A DNA stretch of 64,000 nt from Devosia sp. (GTDB taxonomy: Bacteria; Pseudomonadota; Alphaproteobacteria; Rhizobiales; Devosiaceae). A program made the position numbers and the translations under genes. Position 1 is the first letter of the stretch. Each line of letters begins with the position of its first letter. The stretch is from assembly GCF_017307495.1 (NCBI RefSeq), contig NZ_JAFKHE010000024.1:62001-126000 (forward strand). The letters run 5' to 3'. This document shows positions 38,355-47,396 of the stretch, piece after piece. The notes below the pieces were generated by a model. The model did not search any database. It saw nothing but the letters and a program-made list of their open reading frames with translations, and was not told the origin of the DNA.

Positions 38355-39361
38355 TCGTCGAGCCCCTCTTGCTCCTCGCCTTCCTCGAAGGCCTGGATCT
38401 TGAGCGGCTCGGCCTCGAGCCCCAGCTTGCGGCACTGGTAGACGAGCGCATCCTCGCGCCCATGCGTGACCCAGACCTTGCCCGCGCCGCTCTCCCGGAT
38501 AGTGGCGTTGAGCTCGTTCCAGTCGGCATGGTCGGAGATGACGAGCGGCAGCTCGACGCCCGACTGCCGCGCCCGCTGCTTGACGCTCATCCAGCCCGAG
38601 GCGACGGCGAGAACCGGATCGGGCAACCTGCGGCTCCAGCGATCCTTGATGGCGGACGGCGGTGCGACGACGATCTGCCCAGCGAGCTCCCCCTTGCTGG
38701 CATCGAGCGAATGCCGGAGCAGGCCGAGGTCGATGCCGCGCTCCTGATAGAGTTCGCACAGCCGGATCATGGCGCCATGCAGGTAGATCGGCGCGTCGTA
38801 GCCGGCATCGCGCAGCAGCGCGATCATCCGCTGCGCCTTGCCGAGCGCATAGCAGCCGATGACATGCGCGCGATCCGGGAAGGTCGCAACCGAGCGCAGC
38901 AGGCGCGCCACCTCGTCCAGCGGCCGCGGGTGCTGGAACACCGGCAGTCCGAACGTGGCCTCGGTGACGAGGAGATCGCACTCGGCCAGTTCGAACGGCT
39001 GCGCGGTGCGGTCGCGGAGCCGCTTGTAGTCGCCGGTGACGACGATGCGCTGCCCGCGATGCTCCATCAGCACCTGCGCCGAGCCGAGGATGTGGCCAGC
39101 CGGCTTCAGCGTGATGGTCACGTCGTCCACCTGCAGCGGCGTATCGAAGGCGAGTGGTTGGAAGCGCCCGGCGCAATCCTCGCCGTATCGCACCTTCATG
39201 ATGGCAATGGTGTCAGGCGTCGCCAGCACCGCCCCATGGCCGGAGCGGGCATGGTCGGAATGCCCATGCGTGATGATCGCCCGCGCCCGCGGCACCGGCG
39301 GGTCGATATAGGCGTCGATGGGCGTGACGCGCAGGTCGCGATCGAGGAAGGGCGTCGGCAT
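38351..39361 (-). CDS. Ligase-associated DNA damage response exonuclease (metallo-beta-lactamase fold)
   Basis: This 336-residue protein has the HxHxDH zinc motif (ITHGHSDHARSGHG, about residue 33) near the N-terminus and further MBL/beta-CASP features (KPAGHILGSAQVLMEH, VTGDYKR, and a late ISDHADWNELN, VWVTHG). The family is related to SNM1/CPSF nucleases and is encoded next to this DNA ligase type. It overlaps the ligase by four bases. In many genomes helicase and PdeM genes follow; here they are absent from the visible neighbourhood. Confidence 0.92.
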   Translation of the reverse strand: MPTPFLDRDLRVTPIDAYIDPPVPRARAIITHGHSDHARSGHGAVLATPDTIAIMKVRYGEDCAGRFQPLAFDTPLQVDDVTITLKPAGHILGSAQVLMEHRGQRIVVTGDYKRLRDRTAQPFELAECDLLVTEATFGLPVFQHPRPLDEVARLLRSVATFPDRAHVIGCYALGKAQRMIALLRDAGYDAPIYLHGAMIRLCELYQERGIDLGLLRHSLDASKGELAGQIVVAPPSAIKDRWSRRLPDPVLAVASGWMSVKQRARQSGVELPLVISDHADWNELNATIRESGAGKVWVTHGREDALVYQCRKLGLEAEPLKIQAFEEGEEQEGLDE

Positions 39362-39475
39362 TGCTCACCAATTCAGTGCAGAGACCAGTCTAAACGCACG
39401 AAACCCCGAATCAGCACACTATTCGCCAGCAATCGAAGCGAATAGGCTGCGCGAGAAACTGAAACGGAGCCGAAC

Positions 39476-39967
39476 ATGCAGAGCCTCCTGGCACTTGCCG
39501 CCGCGCATCCCACCCTCAGTCTCGCCGCAGGCAGGACTCTCCTTATCCAGGGACTCGCCGGCGGCGACCTCTACGTGCTCGAGAGCGGAGAACTCGCAGT
39601 GGAGCGCGACGGCGTGAAGATCGCGACGATCTCGACGCCCGGCTCGCCTGTGGGGGAAATGTCCGTCATCCTCGGCACGCCAGCAAGCGCCACGGTCAGG
39701 GCGGAGCGCCCGACGACCGTCCGCGTCGTCCATGACGCCGTCTCCGCCATCCGGCAGGATCCCGAACTGTCCTTCCGCATCGCCTGGCTGATGGCCAACC
39801 GGCTGGATTCGACCTCCGCCTACCTGGTCAAGCTGACGCACCAGCACGAGGGCAAGGCCGAGCACGGCCTGATCGGCGCCATCCTCGCGGCCCTCCATAA
39901 GCCTAACGGCTATGAGGAGGTCTCGCGCGGCGACATGTTCGGCAGTCCCCCTCCACCCCCGTTGTGA
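39476..39967 (+). CDS. Cyclic nucleotide-binding domain protein with repeat-derived C-terminus
   Basis: This 163-residue protein has a CRP-like cNMP-binding beta-roll (GDLYVLESGELAVERDGVKIATI, GSPVGEMSVILGTPASATVRAE: a phosphate-binding-cassette-like block, about residues 55-75) and no helix-turn-helix, so it is a sensor or adaptor rather than a DNA-binding regulator. ATG 39476 has GGAG seven bases upstream. The last six residues (PPPPPL) are encoded by the edge of an intergenic C-rich repeat, so the original C-terminus may have been replaced. Confidence 0.78.
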   Translation: MQSLLALAAAHPTLSLAAGRTLLIQGLAGGDLYVLESGELAVERDGVKIATISTPGSPVGEMSVILGTPASATVRAERPTTVRVVHDAVSAIRQDPELSFRIAWLMANRLDSTSAYLVKLTHQHEGKAEHGLIGAILAALHKPNGYEEVSRGDMFGSPPPPPL

Positions 39968-40086
39968 AACCAGCAGCCGGTGGGGCCTTCGGCCAGGGAG
40001 CGGCAACCACTTGCCTCTCGCCCGGTCCGTCGGCGATCACAGAACTACCCCTCCCTCAATCCCTCCCCTCAAGGGGAGGGAGGCGC
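39948..40086. repeat. C-rich palindromic intergenic element
   Basis: The block starts with CCCTCCACCCCC-type sequence inside the end of the cNMP gene and ends with a perfect hairpin CCCTCCCCT/AGGGGAGGG (40061-40080). It is related to the units at 21349-21917 and 47397-47855. The hairpin lies directly after the trxC stop on the minus strand and could act as its terminator, though no U-run follows. Confidence 0.65.
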
Positions 40087-40088
40087 CG

Positions 40089-40526
40089 CTACGGCGCGTA
40101 CTGGCTCAGCCAGGCGATGAGAGACCGCGCGTCCAGGGCGCCGGCACGCTGAGTCACGATGCTGCCCTTGTGGAAGACGATGAGGTTGGGGATGCCACGG
40201 ATATCGTAGCGCGCGGCGACCTGGGGTTCGGCCTCGGTGTCGAGCTTGAGGAAGCGCATCCTCGGTTCGAGTTCGCGGGCGGCAGCTTCGAAACTCGGCG
40301 CCATCATGTGGCACGGGCCGCACCAGTCGGCCCAGAAATCGACGACCACCGGCACATCGGAGCGGTTGATCTGCCTGTCGAACCGCGCCGCGTCGACGGC
40401 GGCGGGATGGCCGTCGAACAGCATCTCGTGGCACTTGCCGCACTTGGCTTCGGCCAGCGGCTTGCCCGCCGCGACACGGTTGGTGCTGCCGCAGTGCGGG
40501 CAGACGATCATCTGGGCTTCGGACAT
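40089..40526 (-). CDS. trxC: Thioredoxin 2
   Basis: This 145-residue protein has the TrxC layout: an N-terminal zinc-ribbon with CPHC and CGKC (residues about 9-12 and 29-32) followed by a thioredoxin domain with WCGPC active site (about residues 68-72) and cis-Pro IPNLIVF. It reduces protein disulfides and is often induced by oxidative stress. ATG 40526 is preceded by AGGAG; ten in-frame codons upstream were rejected. Confidence 0.94.
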   Translation of the reverse strand: MSEAQMIVCPHCGSTNRVAAGKPLAEAKCGKCHEMLFDGHPAAVDAARFDRQINRSDVPVVVDFWADWCGPCHMMAPSFEAAARELEPRMRFLKLDTEAEPQVAARYDIRGIPNLIVFHKGSIVTQRAGALDARSLIAWLSQYAP

Positions 40527-40625
40527 GGCCTGCTCCTCTTGTTCTTCACCCACCATTGTCGGTCGTCATCTTCGCCCGGGAATGACGCTGATGGGTGGGC
40601 GACGGCAGTGCCCTGGCGGCGGGCC

Positions 40626-43547
40626 CTACAGGACCTTCGTCACCTTAAGGAATCCGCCGCGCTCGTCATTGGCGGCCTTAATCGCCGTTTCCGAGCCCAG
40701 CACCACCACCTGGCCCGTGCGCGCCACCTGGTCGAGGGCCTCGGCCAGGGCCTTGAAGTCGCGGTTGGAGGCCGAGAGGATTTCCTCGCGCCGTTGCTGG
40801 CGCGCTTCGTCGGTATCGCCCGAGAGCTCCCAGATCAGCGAGGTGAACCCCTTGGCGTCCGGCAGCCGGTAGGTATCGACCGTGCCGATGACCCCGATGA
40901 CGGAGCGGACCAGGTCCTGCTCGCCGACGCCGGCTTTGAGGAAGGCCGAAGCCTTGTCATAGACATCGATCGTGCCGAGCAGGTTGGGATCGCGATAGGA
41001 CGTGAAGGCGAACGTGCCGGCGAACGGGTCGAGCCCGGATGAGCCCCCATAGGCGCCGCCCTGCACGCGCACCTTATCCCACATGTAGGTGGTGTTGAGG
41101 TGCTTGATCGCGACGGCGGTGCCGCCGGTCGGCGCGAAGCCGAGTTCCTTCAAATTGGCGCCCTTGGCCACGTAGTTGACCTGGCCCGGGAAGGTCAGCC
41201 CCTCGGACTGCGGGCTCGGTTCGAACCCCCAGCCCTCGAGCGAGGGCCCTGCCCCGACCGGCAGGCCGGTGATGAACCGCGCGAGTTCCGGTCGCAGCGC
41301 GCCGATGGCGAAGTTGTCGGCAGTGACGTTGGCGATCATGCCGCTGCGGCCGATGAGCAGCGAACGGATCTCCTCGAGCGCCGCCTGCACCGCCGGCCAG
41401 TTGCCCTCGATCTGGGCGATGAGGTCCTTGAGGAAGAAGTAGTGGGAAACGCCGCCAAGCTTCTCGTTGAGCCAGTCGGCCTCGCTGAAGCCGGCGCGCA
41501 CGCGCATCGAGACGATGCCGTTACCCATCCCGGCGAGCGAGCTTTCGAAGCCGGCCTTGCTCTCGAGCACCATCTGCTTGATGCGCTCGCGGTTATCGAG
41601 GCGGGCATCGGTGATGACATCGTGAAAGATCGACAGCAGGTCGCCGACATGATCCGTGGTCGCCTTGCCGCGCACGAACAGCCACGCCGCCGTGCCCGCG
41701 CCGTCGCGCCGCGTCGACAGCCAGCGGTTGGCACCGACGCCGCCGGTGGTGCGGCCGATGCGCTGGGTGAGCGAGACGAAGTCTTCCCTGCTGGTGCCGG
41801 TCTGCGTCAGGGCCCGGATGAACAGCGGCAGGTACGGCATCAGCCGTCCGGGCAGCCGGTCGAGGTTGAAGCCGAGATCGAGATAGACCACGCCGCTGGT
41901 CGGCAGGTCGTGGGTGTAGAGCGACACCCCCTCGAGCTCTTCCCTGGCGATCGGAATGGCCTTGTTGGCGCGCGGCAGGTCGGCGAGCGTCAGCGTCGGG
42001 ATCCTGGCCAGCGCCTCGGGCGGATCGCCAGCCTCCTGCAGCGCCTTGAGCCGCGCCGTCTGCTCGGCGACCGCCGCGATGCCCGCTGCATCCAGCGCCT
42101 GCTGCGCCTCGTCGAGCCGCGCCCGCTCCTCGGCACTCTCCTCGGCCGCCTTGTTCGGGTCGGCGGTAAGCAGCACCGTGGTGCGATGCGGGTTGTTGAG
42201 GATGTGCGTCCGGATCAGCGTTTCGAACACGCGCTCGCCGGCCGCCAGCTTGTCCTTGATTGCCTTGAGCGGTGCCTCGAAGCTCAGCGGCGCCAGCGGA
42301 TCATGGCCATATAGCCAGCTCCCCATCGAGCGGAACATCAGGGCGATGCCGCGCGGGAACGAGCCGGTATTGTTCTCGCGCAGCGCGAATTCGGCCGTGT
42401 TCACCGCCGCCTCGATCGTCTTGGGATCGATACCTTCCCGGCTCAGATAGTCGAGCGTGGCGATGATCAGATCCTGCACCTTGCTGCCGGCATCGTCGGC
42501 GATGCCCTTGAGTCCGAAAGTGAAGTACGGCTGACGGATGCCATCGGCGAAGCCCGAGCCGGTGAGCCCCTCGCCGAGGCCGGAATCGATCAGCGCTTTC
42601 CTCAGCGGCGCGGCCGGGGTGCCGACCAGCACGGACTCGAGGATGTTGAGCGCCAGCATCGCCTCGGGATCGGTGATCTCGTCGAGCATCCAGTTGACCG
42701 TGACCATAGCGGTCTTCTTGCCGCCCACCTCGTCCGGGCTCGCGGCATAGGTCTCGTGCACCTGGCGCGGCGCGTTCCAGCGCTTCTGCAGCGGAACGTC
42801 GGCCTTGGGGTCGATGCGCTCGAACTGGCTGAAGTACGCCTCGAGGATATCGAGGCGCTTGGCAGGATCGTCGTCGCCGTAGAACACCACGCGCGAGTTC
42901 GACGGGTGGTAGAACCTCGAGTGGAAGTCCTTGAAATATTCGTAGGTGAGATCGGGGATCGCCTTGGGGTCGCCACCCGAATTCACGCCATAGGTCGTAT
43001 CCGGATAGAGCGACAGCTGGCTGACCTTGCCGAGCAGCGCTGCCGGCGAGGAGTAGGCGCCCTTCATCTCGTTGAACACCACGCCCTTGAACACCATCGG
43101 GCCCTGGGTGTTGTCGAGTTCGTAGTGCCAGCCCTCCTGGCGGAAAGTGTCCTCGGTGATCAGCGGGAAATAGACCGCGTCGAGATAGACATCGACGAGG
43201 TTGTAGAAGTCCTTGAGGTTCTGCGACGCGACCGGATAGGCGGTCTTGTCCGAGAAGGTCATGGCGTTGAGGAAGGTGTGGAGCGAGCCCTTGAGCAGTT
43301 CCACGAACGGCTTCTTGACCGGGTACTTGCGCGAGCCGCACAGCACCGAGTGCTCGAGGATATGGGCGACGCCGGTCGAATCCTCGGGCGGCGTCTTGAG
43401 CGTCACGCCGAAGACCTTGTTTTCGTCCTCGTTGATGAGGCTCAGCACTTCTGCCCCGGTCTTCTTGTGCCGGTAGAACCGCGCCAGCGAACTGATCTCC
43501 CCGATCTGCTGTTCGCGGACGAGTTCGAAGGCGGGATGCTCGGACAT
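40626..43547 (-). CDS. M16C metalloprotease, presequence protease (PreP)-like
   Basis: This 973-residue protein has the inverted zinc motif HILEH (GVAHILEHSVLCGS, about residue 61) with the downstream Glu expected in the EMKGAYSSP region, and the four-domain length of M16C enzymes such as mitochondrial PreP and bacterial homologues. These close into a chamber that degrades short unfolded peptides. No signal peptide is visible, so it is probably cytoplasmic. ATG 43547 is the natural start. Confidence 0.93.
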   Translation of the reverse strand: MSEHPAFELVREQQIGEISSLARFYRHKKTGAEVLSLINEDENKVFGVTLKTPPEDSTGVAHILEHSVLCGSRKYPVKKPFVELLKGSLHTFLNAMTFSDKTAYPVASQNLKDFYNLVDVYLDAVYFPLITEDTFRQEGWHYELDNTQGPMVFKGVVFNEMKGAYSSPAALLGKVSQLSLYPDTTYGVNSGGDPKAIPDLTYEYFKDFHSRFYHPSNSRVVFYGDDDPAKRLDILEAYFSQFERIDPKADVPLQKRWNAPRQVHETYAASPDEVGGKKTAMVTVNWMLDEITDPEAMLALNILESVLVGTPAAPLRKALIDSGLGEGLTGSGFADGIRQPYFTFGLKGIADDAGSKVQDLIIATLDYLSREGIDPKTIEAAVNTAEFALRENNTGSFPRGIALMFRSMGSWLYGHDPLAPLSFEAPLKAIKDKLAAGERVFETLIRTHILNNPHRTTVLLTADPNKAAEESAEERARLDEAQQALDAAGIAAVAEQTARLKALQEAGDPPEALARIPTLTLADLPRANKAIPIAREELEGVSLYTHDLPTSGVVYLDLGFNLDRLPGRLMPYLPLFIRALTQTGTSREDFVSLTQRIGRTTGGVGANRWLSTRRDGAGTAAWLFVRGKATTDHVGDLLSIFHDVITDARLDNRERIKQMVLESKAGFESSLAGMGNGIVSMRVRAGFSEADWLNEKLGGVSHYFFLKDLIAQIEGNWPAVQAALEEIRSLLIGRSGMIANVTADNFAIGALRPELARFITGLPVGAGPSLEGWGFEPSPQSEGLTFPGQVNYVAKGANLKELGFAPTGGTAVAIKHLNTTYMWDKVRVQGGAYGGSSGLDPFAGTFAFTSYRDPNLLGTIDVYDKASAFLKAGVGEQDLVRSVIGVIGTVDTYRLPDAKGFTSLIWELSGDTDEARQQRREEILSASNRDFKALAEALDQVARTGQVVVLGSETAIKAANDERGGFLKVTKVL

Positions 43548-43637
43548 GAAGGTACTCGGGAAGAGGAAGGTGGAGATAACTTAGGCAGGGGAATGCACGG
43601 ATGGAAGAGGGCTAGGCGGATGGGGAGGTGGGCGGCT

Positions 43638-43779
43638 GGACTTCCCCTCATCCGTCTCGGCCTTCGGCCTCGCCCCCTCTCCCTCACGGGGAGAAGGGGG
43701 CATCATTGATGCCAGCGAGGCACCGTCTTCCCTCTCTCCTTGAGGGAGAGGGTGGCCGCGCAGCGGCCAGGGGAAGTCC
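43638..43779. repeat. RIME-like element with 11-bp terminal inverted repeats
   Basis: Ends GGACTTCCCCT (43638-43648) and AGGGGAAGTCC (43769-43779) are perfect inverted repeats; two internal palindromes (CTCCCTCACGGGGAG and CTCTCCTTGAGGGAGAG type) give the double-hairpin layout of Rhizobium-specific intergenic mosaic elements. It fills most of the gap between the M16 protease and aldo/keto reductase genes. Confidence 0.75.
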
Positions 43780-43784
43780 AGTAC

Positions 43785-44765
43785 CTAGATCCGACCCCGG
43801 ATCTGCGGGCGTACCTTGTCCTGGTACCAATCCGCCAGCTTCGCAACCAAGGCCGGCTCGATCGGCTCGCGCCTGGTCGCATCGACATTGGCGCGCAACT
43901 GGTCCGGGCGCGTCACGCCGGCGATGATGGTCGAGACCGCGGGCTGGTCGAGGATCCAGCGCAGCGCGAACTGGCTGAGCGGCATGCCGGCCGGGATCAT
44001 CTGCTTGAGCTGGTCGGCCAACTCGATGCCCGTCTCGAACTTCAGCCCGGAGAAGGTTTCGCCGACGTTGAACTTCTCGCCGTTGGCGTTGAAGTTGCGG
44101 TGATCGGTCGAAGCGAACTTCGTTTCCTTGGTCCACTTGCCCGAGAGCAGGCCCGAGGCCAGCGGCAGGCGCACGATGACGCCGACATTGTTCTTCTGCG
44201 CCACCGGGAACACCTCGGTGATGTAGTCCTGCCGGAACAGGTTGAAGATGACCTGCAGCGTCGTGCAGCCCGGCGCGCGCATGGCGAGCAGCGCCTCTTC
44301 GACGTTCTCGACGCTGGCGCCCCAGTGGCGCATCATGCCCGCGTCGCGCAGGTCGTCCATGATGGTGAACACTTCGCCGTCACGCAGCACCTCGGTGGGG
44401 ATGGTGTGGAGTTGGGCGAGATCGAGCGTCTCGACCCCGAGGCGCTTCAGCGAGCCGGCGAGGCTCTCCTTGATGTTCTTCTTGTTGTAGCCGGTCTTGT
44501 TGGGGAAGATTTCGCCGTTGCGACCGAGCTTGGTGGCGACGAACACGCCCTTCCTGTCTCGGAACGCGCCGATCCGGCGCTCCGACTGGCCGCCGCCATA
44601 GACGTCGGCCGTGTCCCAGAAATTGACGTCGAGCGAGCGCGCGGTCTTGAGGATCTCGTTGGCCGACTCGTCGCTGACCGGGCCGAAGCTCTCGCCCAGT
44701 TGCCAGGTGCCCAGGCCGATCTCGGAGACGTCGTAGCCGGTCTTGCCCAGTGTGCGGATGTTCAT
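43785..44765 (-). CDS. Aldo/keto reductase
   Basis: This 326-residue TIM-barrel, NADPH-dependent reductase has the catalytic set Asp/Tyr in DTADVYGGGQSE (about residues 44-55), Lys in VATKLGR, and His in LAQLHTIP, with the C-terminal cofactor motif STIIAGVTRPDQLRAN. It belongs to the AKR group of YajO/YhdN-like proteins; the substrate is unknown. ATG 44765 has AGGAGGAA upstream; ten more codons in frame were rejected. The stop lies five bases beyond a RIME-like element. Confidence 0.92.
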   Translation of the reverse strand: MNIRTLGKTGYDVSEIGLGTWQLGESFGPVSDESANEILKTARSLDVNFWDTADVYGGGQSERRIGAFRDRKGVFVATKLGRNGEIFPNKTGYNKKNIKESLAGSLKRLGVETLDLAQLHTIPTEVLRDGEVFTIMDDLRDAGMMRHWGASVENVEEALLAMRAPGCTTLQVIFNLFRQDYITEVFPVAQKNNVGVIVRLPLASGLLSGKWTKETKFASTDHRNFNANGEKFNVGETFSGLKFETGIELADQLKQMIPAGMPLSQFALRWILDQPAVSTIIAGVTRPDQLRANVDATRREPIEPALVAKLADWYQDKVRPQIRGRI

Positions 44766-44855
44766 CGCGTTCCTCCTCTTGTTGTCGGGCTTCATAGCCG
44801 GGGGAAGCTGGAACAGGAAGGGGACGAACGGACTACCGGTTGGGTGGGCCGAACG

Positions 44856-46451
44856 TCAGCGCCGCTCCTTGGTGGTGTGGAAGATGATCCTGGGGTAGTC
44901 GCGCTCGGCGCGCGCCAGCCACCACTGCGACTGCGCCAGATAGACGGGATCGCCGTACTTGTCCTCGGCCATCTCCAGCTTGTTGGTGGAGATGAAGCGC
45001 TCGAGCTCCGGCTTGTCGTCGGAGGTGACCCAGCGCGCCAGCTCGAAGTTGATCGCCTCGAAGCTGATCGGGACATTGTATTCGGAGTTGATGCGCGACT
45101 GCAGCACTTCGAGCTGCAGCTGCCCGACGACGCCGACCAGGTAGTCGGCCCCCACCATGCGGCGGAATATCTGCGCCACGCCCTCCTCGGCGAGATCGCT
45201 CAGCGCCTTGGCCAGCTGCTTGGCCTTCATCGGATCGGCGAGCCGGACACGCCGGATGATCTCGGGCGCGAAATTGGGAATGCCCGTGACCTGGACCTGC
45301 GCGCCCTCAGTGAGCGTATCGCCGACGCTCAGCGCGCCGTGGTTGGGAATGCCGACGATGTCGCCGGCCACCGCCTCTTCCGCCAGCTCGCGGTCGTGGC
45401 CGAAGAAGAACATCGGGTTCGAGACCGCCATGTCCTTGCCAGTGCGGACGTTCCGCAGCCGCATCCCGCGCTTGAAGGTGCCCGAGCTCAGCCGCACGAA
45501 GGCGATGCGGTCGCGGTGGTTGGCGTCCATGTTCGCCTGTACCTTGAACACGAAGCCGGTCACCTTGGGCTCGCCGGGGTTGATCGGCTGCGGCTCGGCC
45601 GGCTGCGGCCGCGGCTCGGGCGCCCAGGCGCCCAGCGCCGCCAGCAGTTCGGGCACCGCCACGGACTTGAGCGCCGAGCCGAAGATCACCGGCGTCAGGT
45701 GCCCGGCCCGGTAGGTCTCGAGATCGAAGGCGGGATAGCCGGCGCGCGCCAGATCGAGGGTCTCGAGGCTGGCCTTGATCACCGGATCGGCATTGAGCGT
45801 GGCATCTCCGAACAGCTCCTCGACATCGGCGAAGGTGCGCATCACCTCGCCCGCCGGGGTCAGCACGCGCCCCGCCGTCAGGTCGACGATGCCCCTGAAA
45901 TCGACACCGCCGCCCAGCGGCCACACCACCGGGGTCACGTCGAGCGCCAGCGTGTCGGCGATCTCGTCGAGGATGGCCAGCGGATCCTTGCCCTCGCGAT
46001 CCACCTTGTTGGCGAAGGTGATGATCGGGATGTCGCGCAGCCGGCAGACCTCGAACAGCTTGAGCGTCTGCGCCTCGATGCCCTTGGCGACGTCGATCAC
46101 CATCACTGCGGCGTCGACGGCGGTCAGCGTGCGGTAGGTATCCTCGGAAAAGTCCGAGTGGCCCGGCGTGTCGAGCAGGTTGAAGGTCAGCCCCAGGTGC
46201 TCGAAGGTCATCACCGAAGAGGTGATCGAGATGCCGCGCTGGCGCTCGATCTCCATCCAGTCCGAGCGCGTGGCGCGTTGGTTGGCGCGATGGCGCACCG
46301 CGCCGGCCTGCTGGATCGCGCCCGAGGCGGCGAGCAGCCTTTCGGTCAGCGTGGTCTTGCCGGCGTCCGGATGCGAGATGATCGCGAAGGTGCGGCGCGA
46401 TTGGTAGGGCAGCAGTTTGGCGGCAGGCGCCGTAGCGGTCAGGGCGGTCAT
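44856..46451 (-). CDS. prfC: Peptide chain release factor 3
   Basis: This 531-residue GTPase recycles RF1/RF2 from the ribosome after termination. Its G motifs are HPDAGKTTLTERLL (G1, about residue 27), ERQRGISITSS (G2), DTPGHSDFSEDTYRTL (G3), NKVDRE (G4) and GSALKSVAV (G5), with RF3-specific C-terminal regions (GTFKRGMRLRNVRTGKDM; GVVGQLQLEVLQSRI). Length matches E. coli RF3 (529). ATG 46451; longer frame upstream shadows the next gene. Confidence 0.97.
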   Translation of the reverse strand: MTALTATAPAAKLLPYQSRRTFAIISHPDAGKTTLTERLLAASGAIQQAGAVRHRANQRATRSDWMEIERQRGISITSSVMTFEHLGLTFNLLDTPGHSDFSEDTYRTLTAVDAAVMVIDVAKGIEAQTLKLFEVCRLRDIPIITFANKVDREGKDPLAILDEIADTLALDVTPVVWPLGGGVDFRGIVDLTAGRVLTPAGEVMRTFADVEELFGDATLNADPVIKASLETLDLARAGYPAFDLETYRAGHLTPVIFGSALKSVAVPELLAALGAWAPEPRPQPAEPQPINPGEPKVTGFVFKVQANMDANHRDRIAFVRLSSGTFKRGMRLRNVRTGKDMAVSNPMFFFGHDRELAEEAVAGDIVGIPNHGALSVGDTLTEGAQVQVTGIPNFAPEIIRRVRLADPMKAKQLAKALSDLAEEGVAQIFRRMVGADYLVGVVGQLQLEVLQSRINSEYNVPISFEAINFELARWVTSDDKPELERFISTNKLEMAEDKYGDPVYLAQSQWWLARAERDYPRIIFHTTKERR

Positions 46452-46501
46452 CACAGGCTCTTCAGGGAAGGCCGCGATATACTGTGTCTGGCCGCCGAAT
46501 G

Positions 46502-46536
46502 CAAAACAGAACGGCCGCCCGGATGGGGCGGCCGTT
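46502..46536 (-). terminator. Terminator of the first Omp gene
   Basis: An 11-bp perfect stem AACGGCCGCCC / GGGCGGCCGTT (46510-46520 with 46526-46536), loop GGATG, followed on the minus strand by TGTTTTGC. Confidence 0.82.
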
Positions 46537-46558
46537 CCAGACTCGCGAAGCCGAGGCC

Positions 46559-47212
46559 TCAGAACTTGAAGTTCACGCCGGCAGTGAGCGCATGGGTGGT
46601 CAGGTCGAACGTGGCATTGTCCGTGGCGAGAGTGTAATCCGCCGTGCCGTAGTCGGTGTAACGGTACTGCAGGTCCAGCGACACGTTGTCGACCACGGCG
46701 ACTTCCACGCCAGCGCCGGCCGTCCAGCCAAAATGCATCTGAGTGCTGTCGGTGCCGGTTTCGCTTGCCGTGGCGCCGGCAAAGGCCAGGCCCGCCGTGA
46801 GGTAGGGCATGAAGGCGCCTCCGTCGAAGCCGGCACGACCGCGGAGAGAACCGGCCCAATTGATGTCGAAATCGGCCGGCGTCTCGAAGCCGCTGACGCC
46901 CGACCAAGCGATGTCGCCGGCCGCGCCGAGCACGAAGCCCGGGGTGACGGTGAAGTTGGCGCCCAGCGTCGCGCCGACCAGCCAGCCGGACAGGCCGATG
47001 TCGGAGTAGTTGTTCAGGTCATCGATCGCCGTGCCCCAACCGTAGCCGACGAAGCCGCCGATATAGGCGCCGTCCCAGCCGCCGGCCGGGCTGGAGTAGC
47101 CGCCGCCATAGGATGGAGCCGGGGAATTGACCAGGAGGTCGGCTGCCTGCGCGCCCGAAATGAAGGTGAATGCGGCCACGCCGGCCAGCAGGGCGAGAGA
47201 GAGACGGTTCAT
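46559..47212 (-). CDS. Outer-membrane beta-barrel protein, Omp25/31-like, paralogue 1
   Basis: This 217-residue protein has a signal peptide cleaved after GAQA (about residue 23, mature ADLL...), then an eight-strand barrel with the family beats GWDGAYIGGFVGYGWGTA, AGDIAWSGV, SLRGRAGFDGGAFMPYLTAGLAFA, VSLDLQYRYTDYG and a C-terminal GVNFKF ending in Phe, as BAM-inserted barrels do. Function may be structural or in membrane tethering to peptidoglycan. ATG 47212; 24 upstream codons were rejected. Paralogues lie at 48247 and 49152. Confidence 0.9.
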   Translation of the reverse strand: MNRLSLALLAGVAAFTFISGAQAADLLVNSPAPSYGGGYSSPAGGWDGAYIGGFVGYGWGTAIDDLNNYSDIGLSGWLVGATLGANFTVTPGFVLGAAGDIAWSGVSGFETPADFDINWAGSLRGRAGFDGGAFMPYLTAGLAFAGATASETGTDSTQMHFGWTAGAGVEVAVVDNVSLDLQYRYTDYGTADYTLATDNATFDLTTHALTAGVNFKF

Positions 47213-47396
47213 GAAGTGCCTCCAGAACACGAGGGAACACGCGGGGTTTGGTGACCGCATGAATCGAATCCAAATTGCAAACAACTGGTTTACGCGCCGG
47301 TAACCGTCAGGGTTTGGTTAACGTTTGGTTGTCCGGCGTGGTTAACCCGGTGGGTTGAGGCGTCGCCGCTCCCATTGGAGGGGAAGGATGGGGTTG

